The notes: generated by a model not told the origin, from the sequence alone. DNA of 64,000 nucleotides from Mycolicibacterium fallax (GCF_010726955.1 NZ_AP022603.1:868001-932000); one strand, 5' to 3'. Numbered from the stretch's first letter, positions 1-7,660 are shown. Made by a program: numbers and translations.

Positions 1-1091
1 CCGGGTTTGACGTTCCAGCCGTACTCGTCGGAGCCGGCCTGGATCTGGTTGAAGCCCTGGGCGTAGGCGACGATCTTCGAGGCGTACAGCGCCCGCCGGA
101 CGTCCTCGACGAAGGCGGCCGGGTCGGCGGGCCGCTCGCCCAGGGTGCCGGCCGACAACGGCGCGGCGGCCCGGCGCTGCGGCAGCGAGCCGGACAGCGC
201 GCGGGCGAACACCGCCTCGGCGATGCCGGTCACCGGGACCCCGAGGTCCAGCGCCGAGATCACCGTCCAGCGGCCGGTGCCCTTCTGCCCGGCCTCGTCG
301 ACGATCACGTCGACCAGCGGTTTGCCGGTCTTGGCGTCGACCTGGCGCAGCACCTCGGCGGTGATCTCGATCAGGTAGCTGTCCAGGTCGCCAGCGTTCC
401 ACTCGGTGAACACCTCGGCCAGCTGTGCGGCGGTCATCCCGAGCCCGTCGCGCAGCAGCTGGTAGGCCTCGCCGATCAGCTGCATGTCGGAGTACTCGAT
501 GCCGTTGTGCACCATCTTGACGAAGTGGCCTGCGCCGTCGGGGCCGATGTGGGTGCAGCACGGCACGCCGTCGACGTGCGCGGAGATCTCCTCCAGCAGC
601 GGGCCGAGCGAGACATACGATTCGGCCGGCCCGCCGGGCATGATCGACGGGCCGTTGAGCGCGCCCTCCTCGCCGCCGGAGATGCCGGCACCGACGAAGT
701 GCAGGCCGCGTTCCCGGATCGCCTTCTCCCGGCGGATGGTGTCGGTGAACAGCGAGTTGCCGCCGTCGATGATGATGTCGCCGGGCTCCATCGCGTCGGC
801 GAGCTCATCGATGACCGCGTCGGTGGCCGCGCCGGCCTTGACCATGATCAGCACCCGGCGCGGGCGCTCCAGCGCGTCGAGGAACTCCGCGATGGTCTCG
901 CTGCGCACGAAGGAGCCCTCGTCACCGTGCTCGGCCAGCAGCGCGTCGGTCTTGGCGATCGAGCGGTTGTGCAGCGCGACGGTGTAGCCGTGCCGGGCGA
1001 AGTTGCGGGCGATGTTGGAGCCCATCACCGCCAGGCCAGTGACGCCGATCTGGGCGGTTCCGGTGCGGCTGGTGCTCTCGGGTGCGGTCAT
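1..1091 (-). CDS. gnd1: 6-phosphogluconate dehydrogenase, decarboxylating (3' end cut by window edge)
   Basis: Oxidises and decarboxylates 6-phosphogluconate to ribulose 5-phosphate in the cytosolic pentose phosphate pathway. The first 363 codons are present. The N-terminal Rossmann motif GLAVMGSN lies near residues 19-26, the GGNS loop near 110, and the family signature with the catalytic lysine (GHFVKMVHNG) near 188-197. The C-terminal helical domain runs off position 1; family members are about 480 residues. The ATG at 1091 opens MTAPESTSRT. It is followed on the same strand order by blaR and blaI upstream, the Rv1844c-Rv1845c-Rv1846c arrangement of M. tuberculosis. Confidence 0.95.
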   Translation of the reverse strand, partial: MTAPESTSRTGTAQIGVTGLAVMGSNIARNFARHGYTVALHNRSIAKTDALLAEHGDEGSFVRSETIAEFLDALERPRRVLIMVKAGAATDAVIDELADAMEPGDIIIDGGNSLFTDTIRREKAIRERGLHFVGAGISGGEEGALNGPSIMPGGPAESYVSLGPLLEEISAHVDGVPCCTHIGPDGAGHFVKMVHNGIEYSDMQLIGEAYQLLRDGLGMTAAQLAEVFTEWNAGDLDSYLIEITAEVLRQVDAKTGKPLVDVIVDEAGQKGTGRWTVISALDLGVPVTGIAEAVFARALSGSLPQRRAAAPLSAGTLGERPADPAAFVEDVRRALYASKIVAYAQGFNQIQAGSDEYGWNVKP

Positions 1092-1129
1092 CGGGCGCCT
1101 TTCGGGATTCGGTTGTGATTGGTGTTCGG

Positions 1130-2047
1130 TCAGTGGGACAGCAGGCGGTGCAGTTCGGTGAGCCAGGGGATGGCCACCGCCAGCGTCGGGACGACGAGGA
1201 CCGCGACGGCGGCGGCGTAGGCGGCCGCGCACAGCAGCGGGCTGTTGGGGTCGCCGGCCAGCCGTTGCACGCGCAGCACGGTGTGCGGTCCGCCGGCGGC
1301 CAGCGCGCCCGACGGCCGCGGCCCGGCGGCGCAGGCGACCAGCGCGCGGGCCAGCGGGGTGGGGCCGGCGGCGCGCACCGCGGCGTCGTCGGCGAGCAGT
1401 TCGACAAGCAGCCGCACCGAGTCCAGCGCACTGGCGCTGCGGACGAATCGGGGGAACGCGGCGTGCACCGCGGTGAATGCCTCGAGCACCAGGTCGTGGC
1501 GGGCGCGCAGGTGGGCGCGTTCGTGGCTGAGGATCGCGGCCATCTCCGAGTCGTTGAGGGTGGCCAGGGTGCCCTCGGAGACCACCACCCGGCTGCGCAC
1601 GCCGGGCAGGCAGTAGGCCAGCGGTTGGTGCACGTCCAGGATGCGCAGGCCGCCGCGGCTGACCCCGAGCAGATCGACCAGCATCCGGTGCCGGGCGCGG
1701 CGGCGCCGGGTGCCGATGGCGACCCGCACGACGGCGACGGCCAGCCGCGCGCCGACCAGCAGGGTCAGGCCAAGGGCGCCGACGTGCAGCAGCCAGGACG
1801 CCCAGCCGAGCCGGTTCAGCGCGTCGAGCAGGTCACGGCCCGGCAGCCCGTCCGGGCCGGGCAGGTACAGCGCGGAGGCGATGGCCAGGCCGGCGCTGAA
1901 CGCCGACAGCACGGCGGCGATGGCGATCGACTGCCAGAGCACCACTGCGGCGCGCGGCGCCCGCAGCGGCCAACTGGCCCGGGCCAGCAGCGCAGGCACC
2001 GGCCCCGCCAGCAGCACGGCGAGGAGGGCGAAGGCCAGGGCGGACAC
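1130..2047 (-). CDS. blaR: BlaR-type M56 family membrane metallopeptidase
   Basis: 305-residue integral membrane zinc protease, homologue of M. tuberculosis BlaR (Rv1845c). Several hydrophobic helices surround an HERAH zinc-binding motif (HExxH) near residues 175-179. In staphylococcal BlaR1 this protease domain triggers inactivation of the BlaI repressor. Here the protein ends soon after the last helix and lacks the extracytoplasmic penicillin-binding sensor domain, so the signal sensed is unknown. GTG start at 2047. It lies 15 bp downstream of blaI on the same strand and is very probably co-transcribed with it. Confidence 0.88.
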   Translation of the reverse strand: MSALAFALLAVLLAGPVPALLARASWPLRAPRAAVVLWQSIAIAAVLSAFSAGLAIASALYLPGPDGLPGRDLLDALNRLGWASWLLHVGALGLTLLVGARLAVAVVRVAIGTRRRRARHRMLVDLLGVSRGGLRILDVHQPLAYCLPGVRSRVVVSEGTLATLNDSEMAAILSHERAHLRARHDLVLEAFTAVHAAFPRFVRSASALDSVRLLVELLADDAAVRAAGPTPLARALVACAAGPRPSGALAAGGPHTVLRVQRLAGDPNSPLLCAAAYAAAVAVLVVPTLAVAIPWLTELHRLLSH

Positions 2048-2062
2048 GCCGCATAGTCTCCC

Positions 2063-2479
2063 TCAGCCGGTGGCGACTTCGCCAGCCGACCTCGTGGTGC
2101 CGTGTTTGGCCTCCAGTTCGGCCAGGGCGCGGCGCAGGGTGTCGGCCTCGTCGATACCGACGCGTTCGACGAAGTGCATCAGGGCGGCCTGCCTGCTGCC
2201 GGTGTCGGCGGCCTGATCCAGTGCGTCGACCATCAGACCGGCGACCAGCACGTCCCGGCCGTGCGAGGGGGCGTAGCGATGCGCGCGATCGTCCCGGTGC
2301 TGGACGACGAGGTTTTTCCGGGCCAGCCGCTGCAGCACGGTCATCACGGTGGTGTAGGCCAGCTCACGCTGTGCGGTCAGAGCCTCGTGCACCTGACGGA
2401 CCGTCTGCGGTTCGGTCGCGGACCAGAGGTGGTCCATGACCGCCTGCTCGAGGTCCCCCAATCGGGCCATTCTGCTCAT
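2063..2479 (-). CDS. blaI: BlaI/MecI-family transcriptional repressor
   Basis: Winged-helix repressor of about 138 residues, homologue of Rv1846c. The N-terminal DNA-binding domain (residues 5-75) carries the typical TVRQVHEAL and YTTVMTVLQRL helices, and the C-terminal half is a dimerisation domain. I chose the ATG at 2479 (MSRMARLGD) because it best matches the family's N terminus; a GTG at 2497 and an ATG at 2470 are alternatives. It is the first gene of the blaI-blaR pair. An inverted repeat about 45 bp upstream is a likely autoregulatory operator. The mycobacterial homologue controls beta-lactamase and some respiratory genes. Confidence 0.9.
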   Translation of the reverse strand: MSRMARLGDLEQAVMDHLWSATEPQTVRQVHEALTAQRELAYTTVMTVLQRLARKNLVVQHRDDRAHRYAPSHGRDVLVAGLMVDALDQAADTGSRQAALMHFVERVGIDEADTLRRALAELEAKHGTTRSAGEVATG

Positions 2480-2522
2480 GATTCGTTCATCTCCCACGCG
2501 ATCTTCACAGCGTACCCGTGAT

Positions 2523-2539
2523 TACTACGGTCGGTCGTA
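2523..2539. promoter_or_regulatory. Candidate BlaI operator
   Basis: On the blaI coding strand the site reads TACGAC-N5-GTAGTA, an inverted repeat with one mismatch, 44 bp upstream of the blaI start. BlaI binds TAC/GTA-rich palindromes of this kind. Its position fits autoregulation of blaI-blaR. Confidence 0.6.
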
Positions 2540-2669
2540 TCGAGTTTTCGCACCTGCTGCGCGGCCTCGCGGTCATCGGTAACAACGCAGCTCAACGCAC
2601 TTTCGGCAGCGATCGGGGATGTGAAGGTAATCACAGCACCCGGTCGGTCGCACTCCGCCGATCCTATGG

Positions 2670-2688
2670 TTAGGTTTCCCTATCCTAA
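2670..2688 (+). promoter_or_regulatory. IdeR iron box upstream of the FhuF-like gene
   Basis: TTAGGTTTCCCTATCCTAA matches 15 of 19 positions of the mycobacterial IdeR consensus TTAGGTTAGGCTAACCTAA. It ends just before the Shine-Dalgarno AGGAGG (2691-2696) and the ATG at 2701. That position predicts repression by Fe-IdeR when iron is plentiful. Confidence 0.8.
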
Positions 2689-2700
2689 TCAGGAGGTGTC

Positions 2701-3462
2701 ATGACCGTCGTCATCGAGGACCCGCTGATCGCCGCGATGGCGATCCACCAGGAGCTGCCGCTGCACGATTCGGCGCGACGCCTGCGCGCGCTGTATCCCG
2801 AGTGTCCCCGGGTCTACGGCGTCGCGGTGATGGGAGACGTGTCGCGGCGACGCTGGTGGCCGCTGGAGGAGGCGCTGACCCGGGGCCGGCTGGCGGAGAT
2901 GTTCGAGCTCACCGCCGCCGAGATCGGCAACCCGGCCGTCGCCGCGCAGCAGCTCGCGGCCAGCCTGGCGCACGCCGTCATCGGCCGGGTGGTCGCGCTG
3001 GTGGTGCTGGAGGGCCGGGCCTGGGACGCCGGACTGGAGAACCTGTGGGTGCACGTCGACTCCGAGGGGGCCATCGACTGGCTCGGCGTCGTCGACCCGA
3101 CCGTGCGGACGCTGCCCGGCGATCCCGACGTCGGGGCCGCCGGGACGCTGGAGCTGCCGAGCGAGGCCGCGCTGGCGACCTGGATCGCGCATCGCTGCCA
3201 CCGCTCGCTGGCGCCGCTGTTCGCCGAACTGCACCGGGTCAGTGCGGCGGCGGTCGACGTGGCGGCGATGTGGCACGCCGTCGGCACGGCCGTGGTGGTC
3301 GCCGCGACGCAGGCGCCGCTGCTGGCGGGGTTCAGCGAAACCGTCGGCATGCGGCGGGGCCAGGCGGTGCTCGATGCCCTGGCCGGATTCGGACTTCCGG
3401 TGCGGGGCCGGACGGTTTCCCGGGTACCCCTTGCAACGTTAGGGCAGGCTTGCCTACAATGA
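2701..3462 (+). CDS. IdeR-regulated FhuF/IucC-C-terminal-like protein of unknown function
   Basis: 253-residue cytosolic protein, ATG at 2701 four bases after a strong AGGAGG. The helical, histidine- and aromatic-containing sequence (for example IAHRCHRSLAPLFAELHRVS near 161-180) resembles the fold shared by ferric-siderophore reductase FhuF and the C-terminal part of IucA/IucC siderophore synthetases. The cysteine-rich [2Fe-2S] motif of true FhuF reductases is absent: the protein stops at GQACLQ. The iron box directly upstream is the best functional clue and suggests a role in iron acquisition or siderophore handling. No gene lies here between Rv1846c and Rv1847 in M. tuberculosis, so it looks like an insertion. 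The family assignment is tentative. Confidence 0.5.
   Translation: MTVVIEDPLIAAMAIHQELPLHDSARRLRALYPECPRVYGVAVMGDVSRRRWWPLEEALTRGRLAEMFELTAAEIGNPAVAAQQLAASLAHAVIGRVVALVVLEGRAWDAGLENLWVHVDSEGAIDWLGVVDPTVRTLPGDPDVGAAGTLELPSEAALATWIAHRCHRSLAPLFAELHRVSAAAVDVAAMWHAVGTAVVVAATQAPLLAGFSETVGMRRGQAVLDALAGFGLPVRGRTVSRVPLATLGQACLQ
3431..3460 (+). promoter_or_regulatory. IdeR-controlled promoter of the candidate MrsI small RNA
   Basis: A -35 element TTGCAA (3431-3436) and a -10 element TACAAT (3455-3460) are separated by 18 bp. Between and over them lies the iron box TTAGGGCAGGCTTGCCTAC (3439-3457), 14 of 19 consensus positions. The promoter overlaps the last codons of the FhuF-like gene. Transcription should start near 3467, with no convincing protein-coding frame following. 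Confidence 0.7.
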
Positions 3463-3466
3463 ATGG

Positions 3467-3565
3467 GTGAGGCTAACGGACCGAGCCGGAGTCCTGAGGG
3501 CTGCAGGACCGCCGGTCCACTCCGAAGGTTGGGGCCCCGCGCCGAAAGGCGCGGGGCCCCAACTG
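3467..3565 (+). ncRNA. mrsI: Candidate MrsI iron-responsive small RNA
   Basis: A transcript of about 100 nt is predicted from the IdeR-box promoter to the strong hairpin at 3529-3562. It contains a stem-loop GTCCT-GAGGGCTGC-AGGAC (about 3491-3509), a second GGACC-GCC-GGTCC hairpin, then the terminator. In M. tuberculosis the iron-sparing sRNA MrsI (ncRv11846) lies at this place, between blaI (Rv1846c) and Rv1847, and is IdeR-controlled. Its known targets include bfrA, whose homologue is also in this window (21917-22396). Identity rests on synteny, promoter and structure; I could not align it to the M. tuberculosis RNA. The exact 5' and 3' ends are estimates. Confidence 0.65.
3529..3562 (+). 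terminator. Terminator hairpin of the candidate sRNA
   Basis: A perfect 15-bp stem (TTGGGGCCCCGCGCC and its complement) closes a GAAA tetraloop. It is followed by ACTGTCTTC rather than a full T-run, as is common in mycobacteria. It separates the sRNA from the thioesterase gene. Confidence 0.8.
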
Positions 3566-3635
3566 TCTTCACCGGGCGCGCTGTCTTCGCCGGGCCGGTG
3601 CGCTCACGGCCGGGCAACGGTGTAGACACGACGGG

Positions 3636-4055
3636 GTGGAAACCAATTCGTCCCCGGTGCCGCCCGAGCTCTCGGCGCCCTTCGACAGCGAACTCGGCCT
3701 GGTCTACACCGAGGTGACCCCGGACGGCAGCAAGGCCGAACTGAGCGTCAAGCCGACGCTGCTGCAGCCGGCCGGCATCGTGCACGGCGGGGTGTACTGC
3801 GGGATCATCGAATCGCTGGCCAGTGTGTCGGCCTACTCCTGGCTGCTGGAGCACGGCGGCGGCACCGTCGTCGGGGTCAACAACAACACCGACTTCCTGC
3901 GGGCGATCACCGCCGGCACCGTGTACGCGGCCTCCGAGCCGATTCACCGCGGCCGTCGCCAACAACTGTGGCTGGTCACCATCCGCGACGCCGACGACCG
4001 CATCGTCGCCCGCGGGCAGGTCCGGCTGCAGAACCTGCCGGCCGAACCCGCCTAA
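3636..4055 (+). CDS. PaaI-type hotdog thioesterase (Rv1847-like)
   Basis: 139-residue single hotdog-fold protein. The helix motif LQPAGIVHGGVYCGIIES (about residues 44-61) carries the HGG and acidic residue typical of PaaI/YdiI acyl-CoA thioesterases, and VGVNNNTDFLRA (about 78-89) is the matching strand. It probably hydrolyses aromatic or other acyl-CoA in the cytosol; the substrate is unknown. GTG start at 3636. Its stop overlaps by 4 bp the stop of the convergent ndh gene. Position after blaI matches Rv1847. Confidence 0.85.
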   Translation: METNSSPVPPELSAPFDSELGLVYTEVTPDGSKAELSVKPTLLQPAGIVHGGVYCGIIESLASVSAYSWLLEHGGGTVVGVNNNTDFLRAITAGTVYAASEPIHRGRRQQLWLVTIRDADDRIVARGQVRLQNLPAEPA

Positions 4056-5443
4056 CCGGCTTTGTCGGCCTGTTCGGCCTTCTCAGCCTTTTCGGCTTCG
4101 ACGGCGGCGATCTCTTCGAGCTGATCGATCAGGGTGCGGGCGTACGCCTGCTGCTCGGTGATGGTCAGCTGGCCGCGGCCCGGCGACAGGAACGACCGAG
4201 CCCAGGACAGCAGGGTGATCAGCTTGGTCTGGAAGCCGACCAGGTAGATCAGGTGCAGGAACAGCCAGGCCAGCCAGGCCAGGTAGCCGCCGAATTCCAG
4301 CTTGCCGACCTGGGCGACCGCCGAGTGCTTGGACACCGCGGCCATCGAGCCCTTGTTGAAGTACTTGAATGGGGTCCGGCTGGCCCGATCGGCGCCCTTG
4401 AGCTCGGCCTTGATCAGGTTCGCCGCGTACCGGCCGCCCTGGATCGCGCCCTGCGCCTGGCCCGGAACCCCCTCGACCGAGGCCATGTCGCCGACCACCC
4501 AGACGTTCGGGTGCCCGGGGATGGTCAGGTCGGGCAGCACCTTGACCCGGCCGGCCCGGTCGATCTCGGTGTCCGACTGGCGGGCCAGGTCGGCGCCCAG
4601 CGGACTGGCGGCCACACCGGCCGACCACACCTTCGTCGCGGCCTCGATCCGCTTGGTGGTCCCGTCCTGGTACTTGACCATCAGGCCGTTGCGGTCGACG
4701 TCGGTGACCATCGCGTTGAGCTGGATCTCCACGCCCATCTTCTCCAGCCGGCGCTGCGCCTTGCCGCCGAGCTTGGCGCCCATCGGGGGCAGCACCAGCC
4801 CGGCGCCTTCGATCAGGATGACCCGGGCCTGGGCGGGATCGATGTGGCGGAACGCGCCCTTGAGGGTGTGCTCGGCCAGCTCGGCGATCTGGCCGGCCAT
4901 CTCCACCCCGGTGGGGCCGGCGCCGACCACGACGAAGGTCAGCAGCTTCTCCCGGCGCACCGGGTCCGACGACCGTTCGGCCTGCTCAAAGGCGCCCAGG
5001 ATGCGTCCGCGCAACTCCAGCGCGTCGTCGATGGTCTTCATGCCCGGCGCCCACTCGGCGAACTGATCGTTGCCGAAATACGACTGGCCGGCGCCGGCGG
5101 CGATGATCAGGCTGTCGTACGGGGTGCGGTAGGTGTGGCCCAGCAGCACCGAGTCGACGGTCTGATTGGCCAGGTCGACGTGGGTGACCTCGCCGAGCAC
5201 CACCTGCGCGTTGCGCTGCCTGCGCAGGATGATCCGGGTGGGCGGGGCGATCTCGCCCTCGGACAGGATGCCGGTGGCGACCTGATACAGCAGCGGCTGG
5301 AACAGGTGATGGGTGGTCTTGGCGACCAGCTTGATGTCGACATTGGCGCGTTTGAGCTTCTGCGCGGCGGTCAGGCCACCGAAGCCCGAGCCGATGATGA
5401 CGACCTTGTGTTTGTCCGATGGTGTGGTGCCGGGATGGCTCAC
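4052..5443 (-). CDS. ndh: Type II NADH:menaquinone oxidoreductase
   Basis: Single-subunit, non-proton-pumping NADH dehydrogenase of the respiratory chain (Rv1854c homologue). The FAD-binding motif VVIIGSGFGGLTAAQ lies near residues 14-28 and the NADH-binding motif VVVGAGPTGVEMAG near 170. AQGAIQGGRYAA near 340 is the quinone-side region, and a hydrophobic stretch LAWLAWLFLHLIYLVGF near 385 anchors it to the inner face of the membrane. I chose the GTG at 5443 (VSHPGTTPSD) because GAGGAG lies 8 bp upstream and the product is 463 residues, the length of M. tuberculosis Ndh; an in-frame start at 5485 is less likely. The C terminus is Glu/Ala/Lys-rich. Confidence 0.95.
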   Translation of the reverse strand: MSHPGTTPSDKHKVVIIGSGFGGLTAAQKLKRANVDIKLVAKTTHHLFQPLLYQVATGILSEGEIAPPTRIILRRQRNAQVVLGEVTHVDLANQTVDSVLLGHTYRTPYDSLIIAAGAGQSYFGNDQFAEWAPGMKTIDDALELRGRILGAFEQAERSSDPVRREKLLTFVVVGAGPTGVEMAGQIAELAEHTLKGAFRHIDPAQARVILIEGAGLVLPPMGAKLGGKAQRRLEKMGVEIQLNAMVTDVDRNGLMVKYQDGTTKRIEAATKVWSAGVAASPLGADLARQSDTEIDRAGRVKVLPDLTIPGHPNVWVVGDMASVEGVPGQAQGAIQGGRYAANLIKAELKGADRASRTPFKYFNKGSMAAVSKHSAVAQVGKLEFGGYLAWLAWLFLHLIYLVGFQTKLITLLSWARSFLSPGRGQLTITEQQAYARTLIDQLEEIAAVEAEKAEKAEQADKAG

Positions 5444-5551
5444 CTTTAGGCTCCTCGAAACCGCGTTGTGGATCGACCGTTTCACCCTAGCCGCCGCCGG
5501 TCACGGCGACCCGATGAAGGCCCGATCGCGCGGGTGCAGGGTCGGGCCGGC

Positions 5552-6229
5552 TCAACCGAAGTGCGCCGGCACCCCGTTGCTGACGTGCAGCGTCTGACCG
5601 GTGATGTGCCGGGCCGACGGGCTGCTCAGGAAGATCGCCAGCCGGGCGATCTCGGCGGCGACGGTCGGCTGCGGCGCCGACAGGCCGTCGTACCCGGGCT
5701 CCACGGTGCGCCCGGCGGCGACGACGTTGATGGTGATCCCGCGGGTGCCGAAGTGCTCGGCCTGCCCGGCGGTCCAATCCGAGAGCGCGGCCTTGACCGC
5801 CGCGGGGACACTGCCGTCCTGCACATGCGCGGGGACGACGGAGATGATCGCGCCGCCGGAGCGCAGGTGATCACCGATGGTCTGCAGGGTGAGCACCGGG
5901 GCAAGCACGGTGGCGTCGAGGGCCTCGTGCCAGGCGGCCGAGCGCTGCGCGAGGCTGTAGGTGCGCGGGTCGCCGGCGGGCTGCCGGGGCGCGGGCACGT
6001 TGACGATGGTGTCGAGGTGGTGCGGGAACCGCGTCCGCGCCTCGGCGAGGCTGGCCGGATCGGTGCTGTCACACACCACATAGGCCAGGTCGAGTTCCTT
6101 CGCGGCGATCTCCAACTCGTCGCGTCGGGCACCCGAAATCACCACGTTGTGGCCGGCGTCGCGGAAACCGGCCGCGACGGCGCGGCCCAGGTCGGTGTCG
6201 GCACCGGTGACGAGAACTTCTGTCGTCAT
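5552..6229 (-). CDS. SDR-family oxidoreductase lacking the catalytic tyrosine (Rv1856c-like)
   Basis: 225-residue Rossmann protein. The dinucleotide motif TGADTDLG lies near residues 8-15 and the structural INVVAAGR motif near 167-174. Where classical SDRs have YxxxK it reads PAAVK, so the catalytic Tyr is replaced, as I recall for the M. tuberculosis homologue. It may therefore bind NAD(P) without classical dehydrogenase activity. ATG at 6229 (MTTEVLVTG) preferred over 6271. It is divergent from apa, with a palindrome in the intergenic region. Confidence 0.82.
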   Translation of the reverse strand: MTTEVLVTGADTDLGRAVAAGFRDAGHNVVISGARRDELEIAAKELDLAYVVCDSTDPASLAEARTRFPHHLDTIVNVPAPRQPAGDPRTYSLAQRSAAWHEALDATVLAPVLTLQTIGDHLRSGGAIISVVPAHVQDGSVPAAVKAALSDWTAGQAEHFGTRGITINVVAAGRTVEPGYDGLSAPQPTVAAEIARLAIFLSSPSARHITGQTLHVSNGVPAHFG

Positions 6230-6291
6230 GCGCGCTGGCCTCCTCGGCGGTTGAGACGCGGTCGGATACATGTTACTGGACGGTAGCTACA

Positions 6292-6306
6292 GAACGGAAA
6301 CCGTTC
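6292..6306. promoter_or_regulatory. Inverted repeat between the SDR gene and apa
   Basis: GAACGG-AAA-CCGTTC is a perfect 6-bp inverted repeat with a 3-bp centre, 63 bp upstream of the SDR start. A TAC/GTA-containing element (TACTGGACGGTA) lies just beside it. The pair looks like a regulator binding region; the regulator is unknown. Confidence 0.35.
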
Positions 6307-6424
6307 GCGCGTGTTCGGCCGATCGGCGGCGCCGGACAACGACGCGGTGGGCCCCGCGACACCCCGGAGCCGCCGGTGCGCGACTTCACTTGCGTCACGC
6401 CCGCGACACGGTAGGTTCGACGGC

Positions 6425-7447
6425 ATGTCTTTGCCAGACCCCATGAACGCCCGCCGGACCGGCCGGTTCAGGTCAGTCACGATGGCCGCGATCGCCGGCG
6501 CCGGGGCCGTTTGCCTCATGCTGCCCCCATCGGTGGCCTACGCCGACCCCGTGCCAGCCCCGCCCGCTCCGGCGCCCGCCGAACCGGCCCCGGCGCCTCC
6601 GCCGGCCGATCCGAATGCGCCGCCGGCCCCGCCGGCGGACCCGAACGCGCCGCCGGCCCCGCCGGCGGACCCGAACGCGCCGCCGGCACCGCCGGCGGAC
6701 CCGAATGCGCCGCCGGCCCCGCCGGCCGATCCGAACGCGCCGCCGGCACCGCCTGCCGATCCGACGCTCGATGATCCGGCGCGGGTGAAGAATGCGGAGG
6801 GCTCGTTCAGCTTCCTGCCGCCGCCGGGATGGGTGGTCGGTGACGCCAGCCGGCTCAACTACGGCCAGGTGCTGCTGACCAAGGAAGTTCCGCCGCCGCT
6901 GCCGGGCCAGCCCGCGCCGCCCCCGGCCAACGACACCAGCATCCTGCTGGGCCGGCTGGACCTGAAGCTGTTCGCCGGCGCCGAGCCGGACAACGCCAAG
7001 GCCGCCGTGCGACTGGCCTCGGACATGGGCGAGTTCTTCATGCCCTTCCCGGGCACCCGGATCAACCAGTCCTCCAGCCCGCTGGATGCCGGCGGCATGA
7101 AGGGCAGTGCGTCGTACTACGAGGTGAAGTTCACCGACACCACCAAGCCCGACGGCCAGATCTGGGCCGGCGTGGTCGGCGACGCCGGCGCGAGCGCGCC
7201 GCGCGGGCAGCGCAACGAGCGGTGGTTCGTAGTGTGGCTGGGCACCGGCAAGGACCCGGTCGACAAGGTCGCCGCCGACGCACTGGCGAATTCGATCCGG
7301 CCCTGGGCGCCCCCGCCCCCGCCGCCGGCGGACCCGAACGCTCCGGTCGACCCGAACGCGCCCGCACCCGGCGCACCCGGCCACCCGGGCGTCGGCGTGC
7401 CGGTGCCGGTGGAGAACCCGGACCCGGCCATGCTGCCCCCGGCCTGA
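6425..7447 (+). CDS. apa: Alanine- and proline-rich secreted protein Apa (fibronectin attachment protein)
   Basis: Homologue of the 45/47-kDa secreted mannosylated antigen Apa (Rv1860). A signal peptide covers about residues 1-40 ([17 protein letters not shown] followed by a hydrophobic stretch and AYADP). A Pro/Ala-rich region with [10 protein letters not shown] repeats follows (about 59-113). The conserved globular domain then starts at [14 protein letters not shown] sequence and includes [17 protein letters not shown] and [12 protein letters not shown]. The C terminus is another Pro-rich tail. Proline-rich segments of the M. tuberculosis protein are O-mannosylated. ATG at 6425 aligns with the known N terminus; 6443 is an alternative. 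The stop codon lies inside the first copy of the 55-bp repeat array. Confidence 0.93.
   Translation: MSLPDPMNARRTGRFRSVTMAAIAGAGAVCLMLPPSVAYADPVPAPPAPAPAEPAPAPPPADPNAPPAPPADPNAPPAPPADPNAPPAPPADPNAPPAPPADPNAPPAPPADPTLDDPARVKNAEGSFSFLPPPGWVVGDASRLNYGQVLLTKEVPPPLPGQPAPPPANDTSILLGRLDLKLFAGAEPDNAKAAVRLASDMGEFFMPFPGTRINQSSSPLDAGGMKGSASYYEVKFTDTTKPDGQIWAGVVGDAGASAPRGQRNERWFVVWLGTGKDPVDKVAADALANSIRPWAPPPPPPADPNAPVDPNAPAPGAPGHPGVGVPVPVENPDPAMLPPA
6599..6763 (+). repeat. 30-bp in-frame tandem repeat in apa
   Basis: Five copies and a half of a 30-bp unit encode [10 protein letters not shown] in tandem. Copies differ only by third-base changes (gcc/gcg, gat/gac, aat/aac). The array is likely to vary in copy number between strains and so change the length of the glycosylated stalk. 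Confidence 0.9.
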
Positions 7448-7626
7448 TTCGACGAGCGGCGTTTTTCCGCGAGGAGAGATCAGGCCGAACGGCAGGGCCT
7501 GATTCGACGAGCGGCGTTTTTCCGCGAGGAGAGATCAGGCCGAACGGCAGGGCCTGATTCGACGAGCGGCGTTTTTCCGCGAGGAAGAGATCAGGCCGAA
7601 CGGCAGGGCCTGATTCGACGAGCGGC
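7441..7626. repeat. 55-bp VNTR behind apa
   Basis: Three tandem copies (starting near 7443, 7498 and 7553) plus a truncated fourth (7609-7626) have a period of 55, 55 and 56 bp; the third copy has one extra A. Each copy joint forms a stem ATCAGGCC-N9-GGCCTGAT, and each unit holds a small GCGG-CGTTTTT-CCGC hairpin. The array overlaps the apa stop and runs into the terminator at 7628. The 305-bp region between apa and the next gene holds only this array, the terminator and a short promoter region. Confidence 0.9.
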
Positions 7627-7627
7627 A

Positions 7628-7660
7628 CACCCCGGTCCCACTGCGGACCGGGGTGTTTTG
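7628..7660 (+). terminator. Intrinsic terminator after the apa VNTR
   Basis: An 11-bp perfect stem (CACCCCGGTCC with its complement), a 6-nt loop and a trailing TTTTG form a canonical Rho-independent terminator for apa transcripts. Confidence 0.85.
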
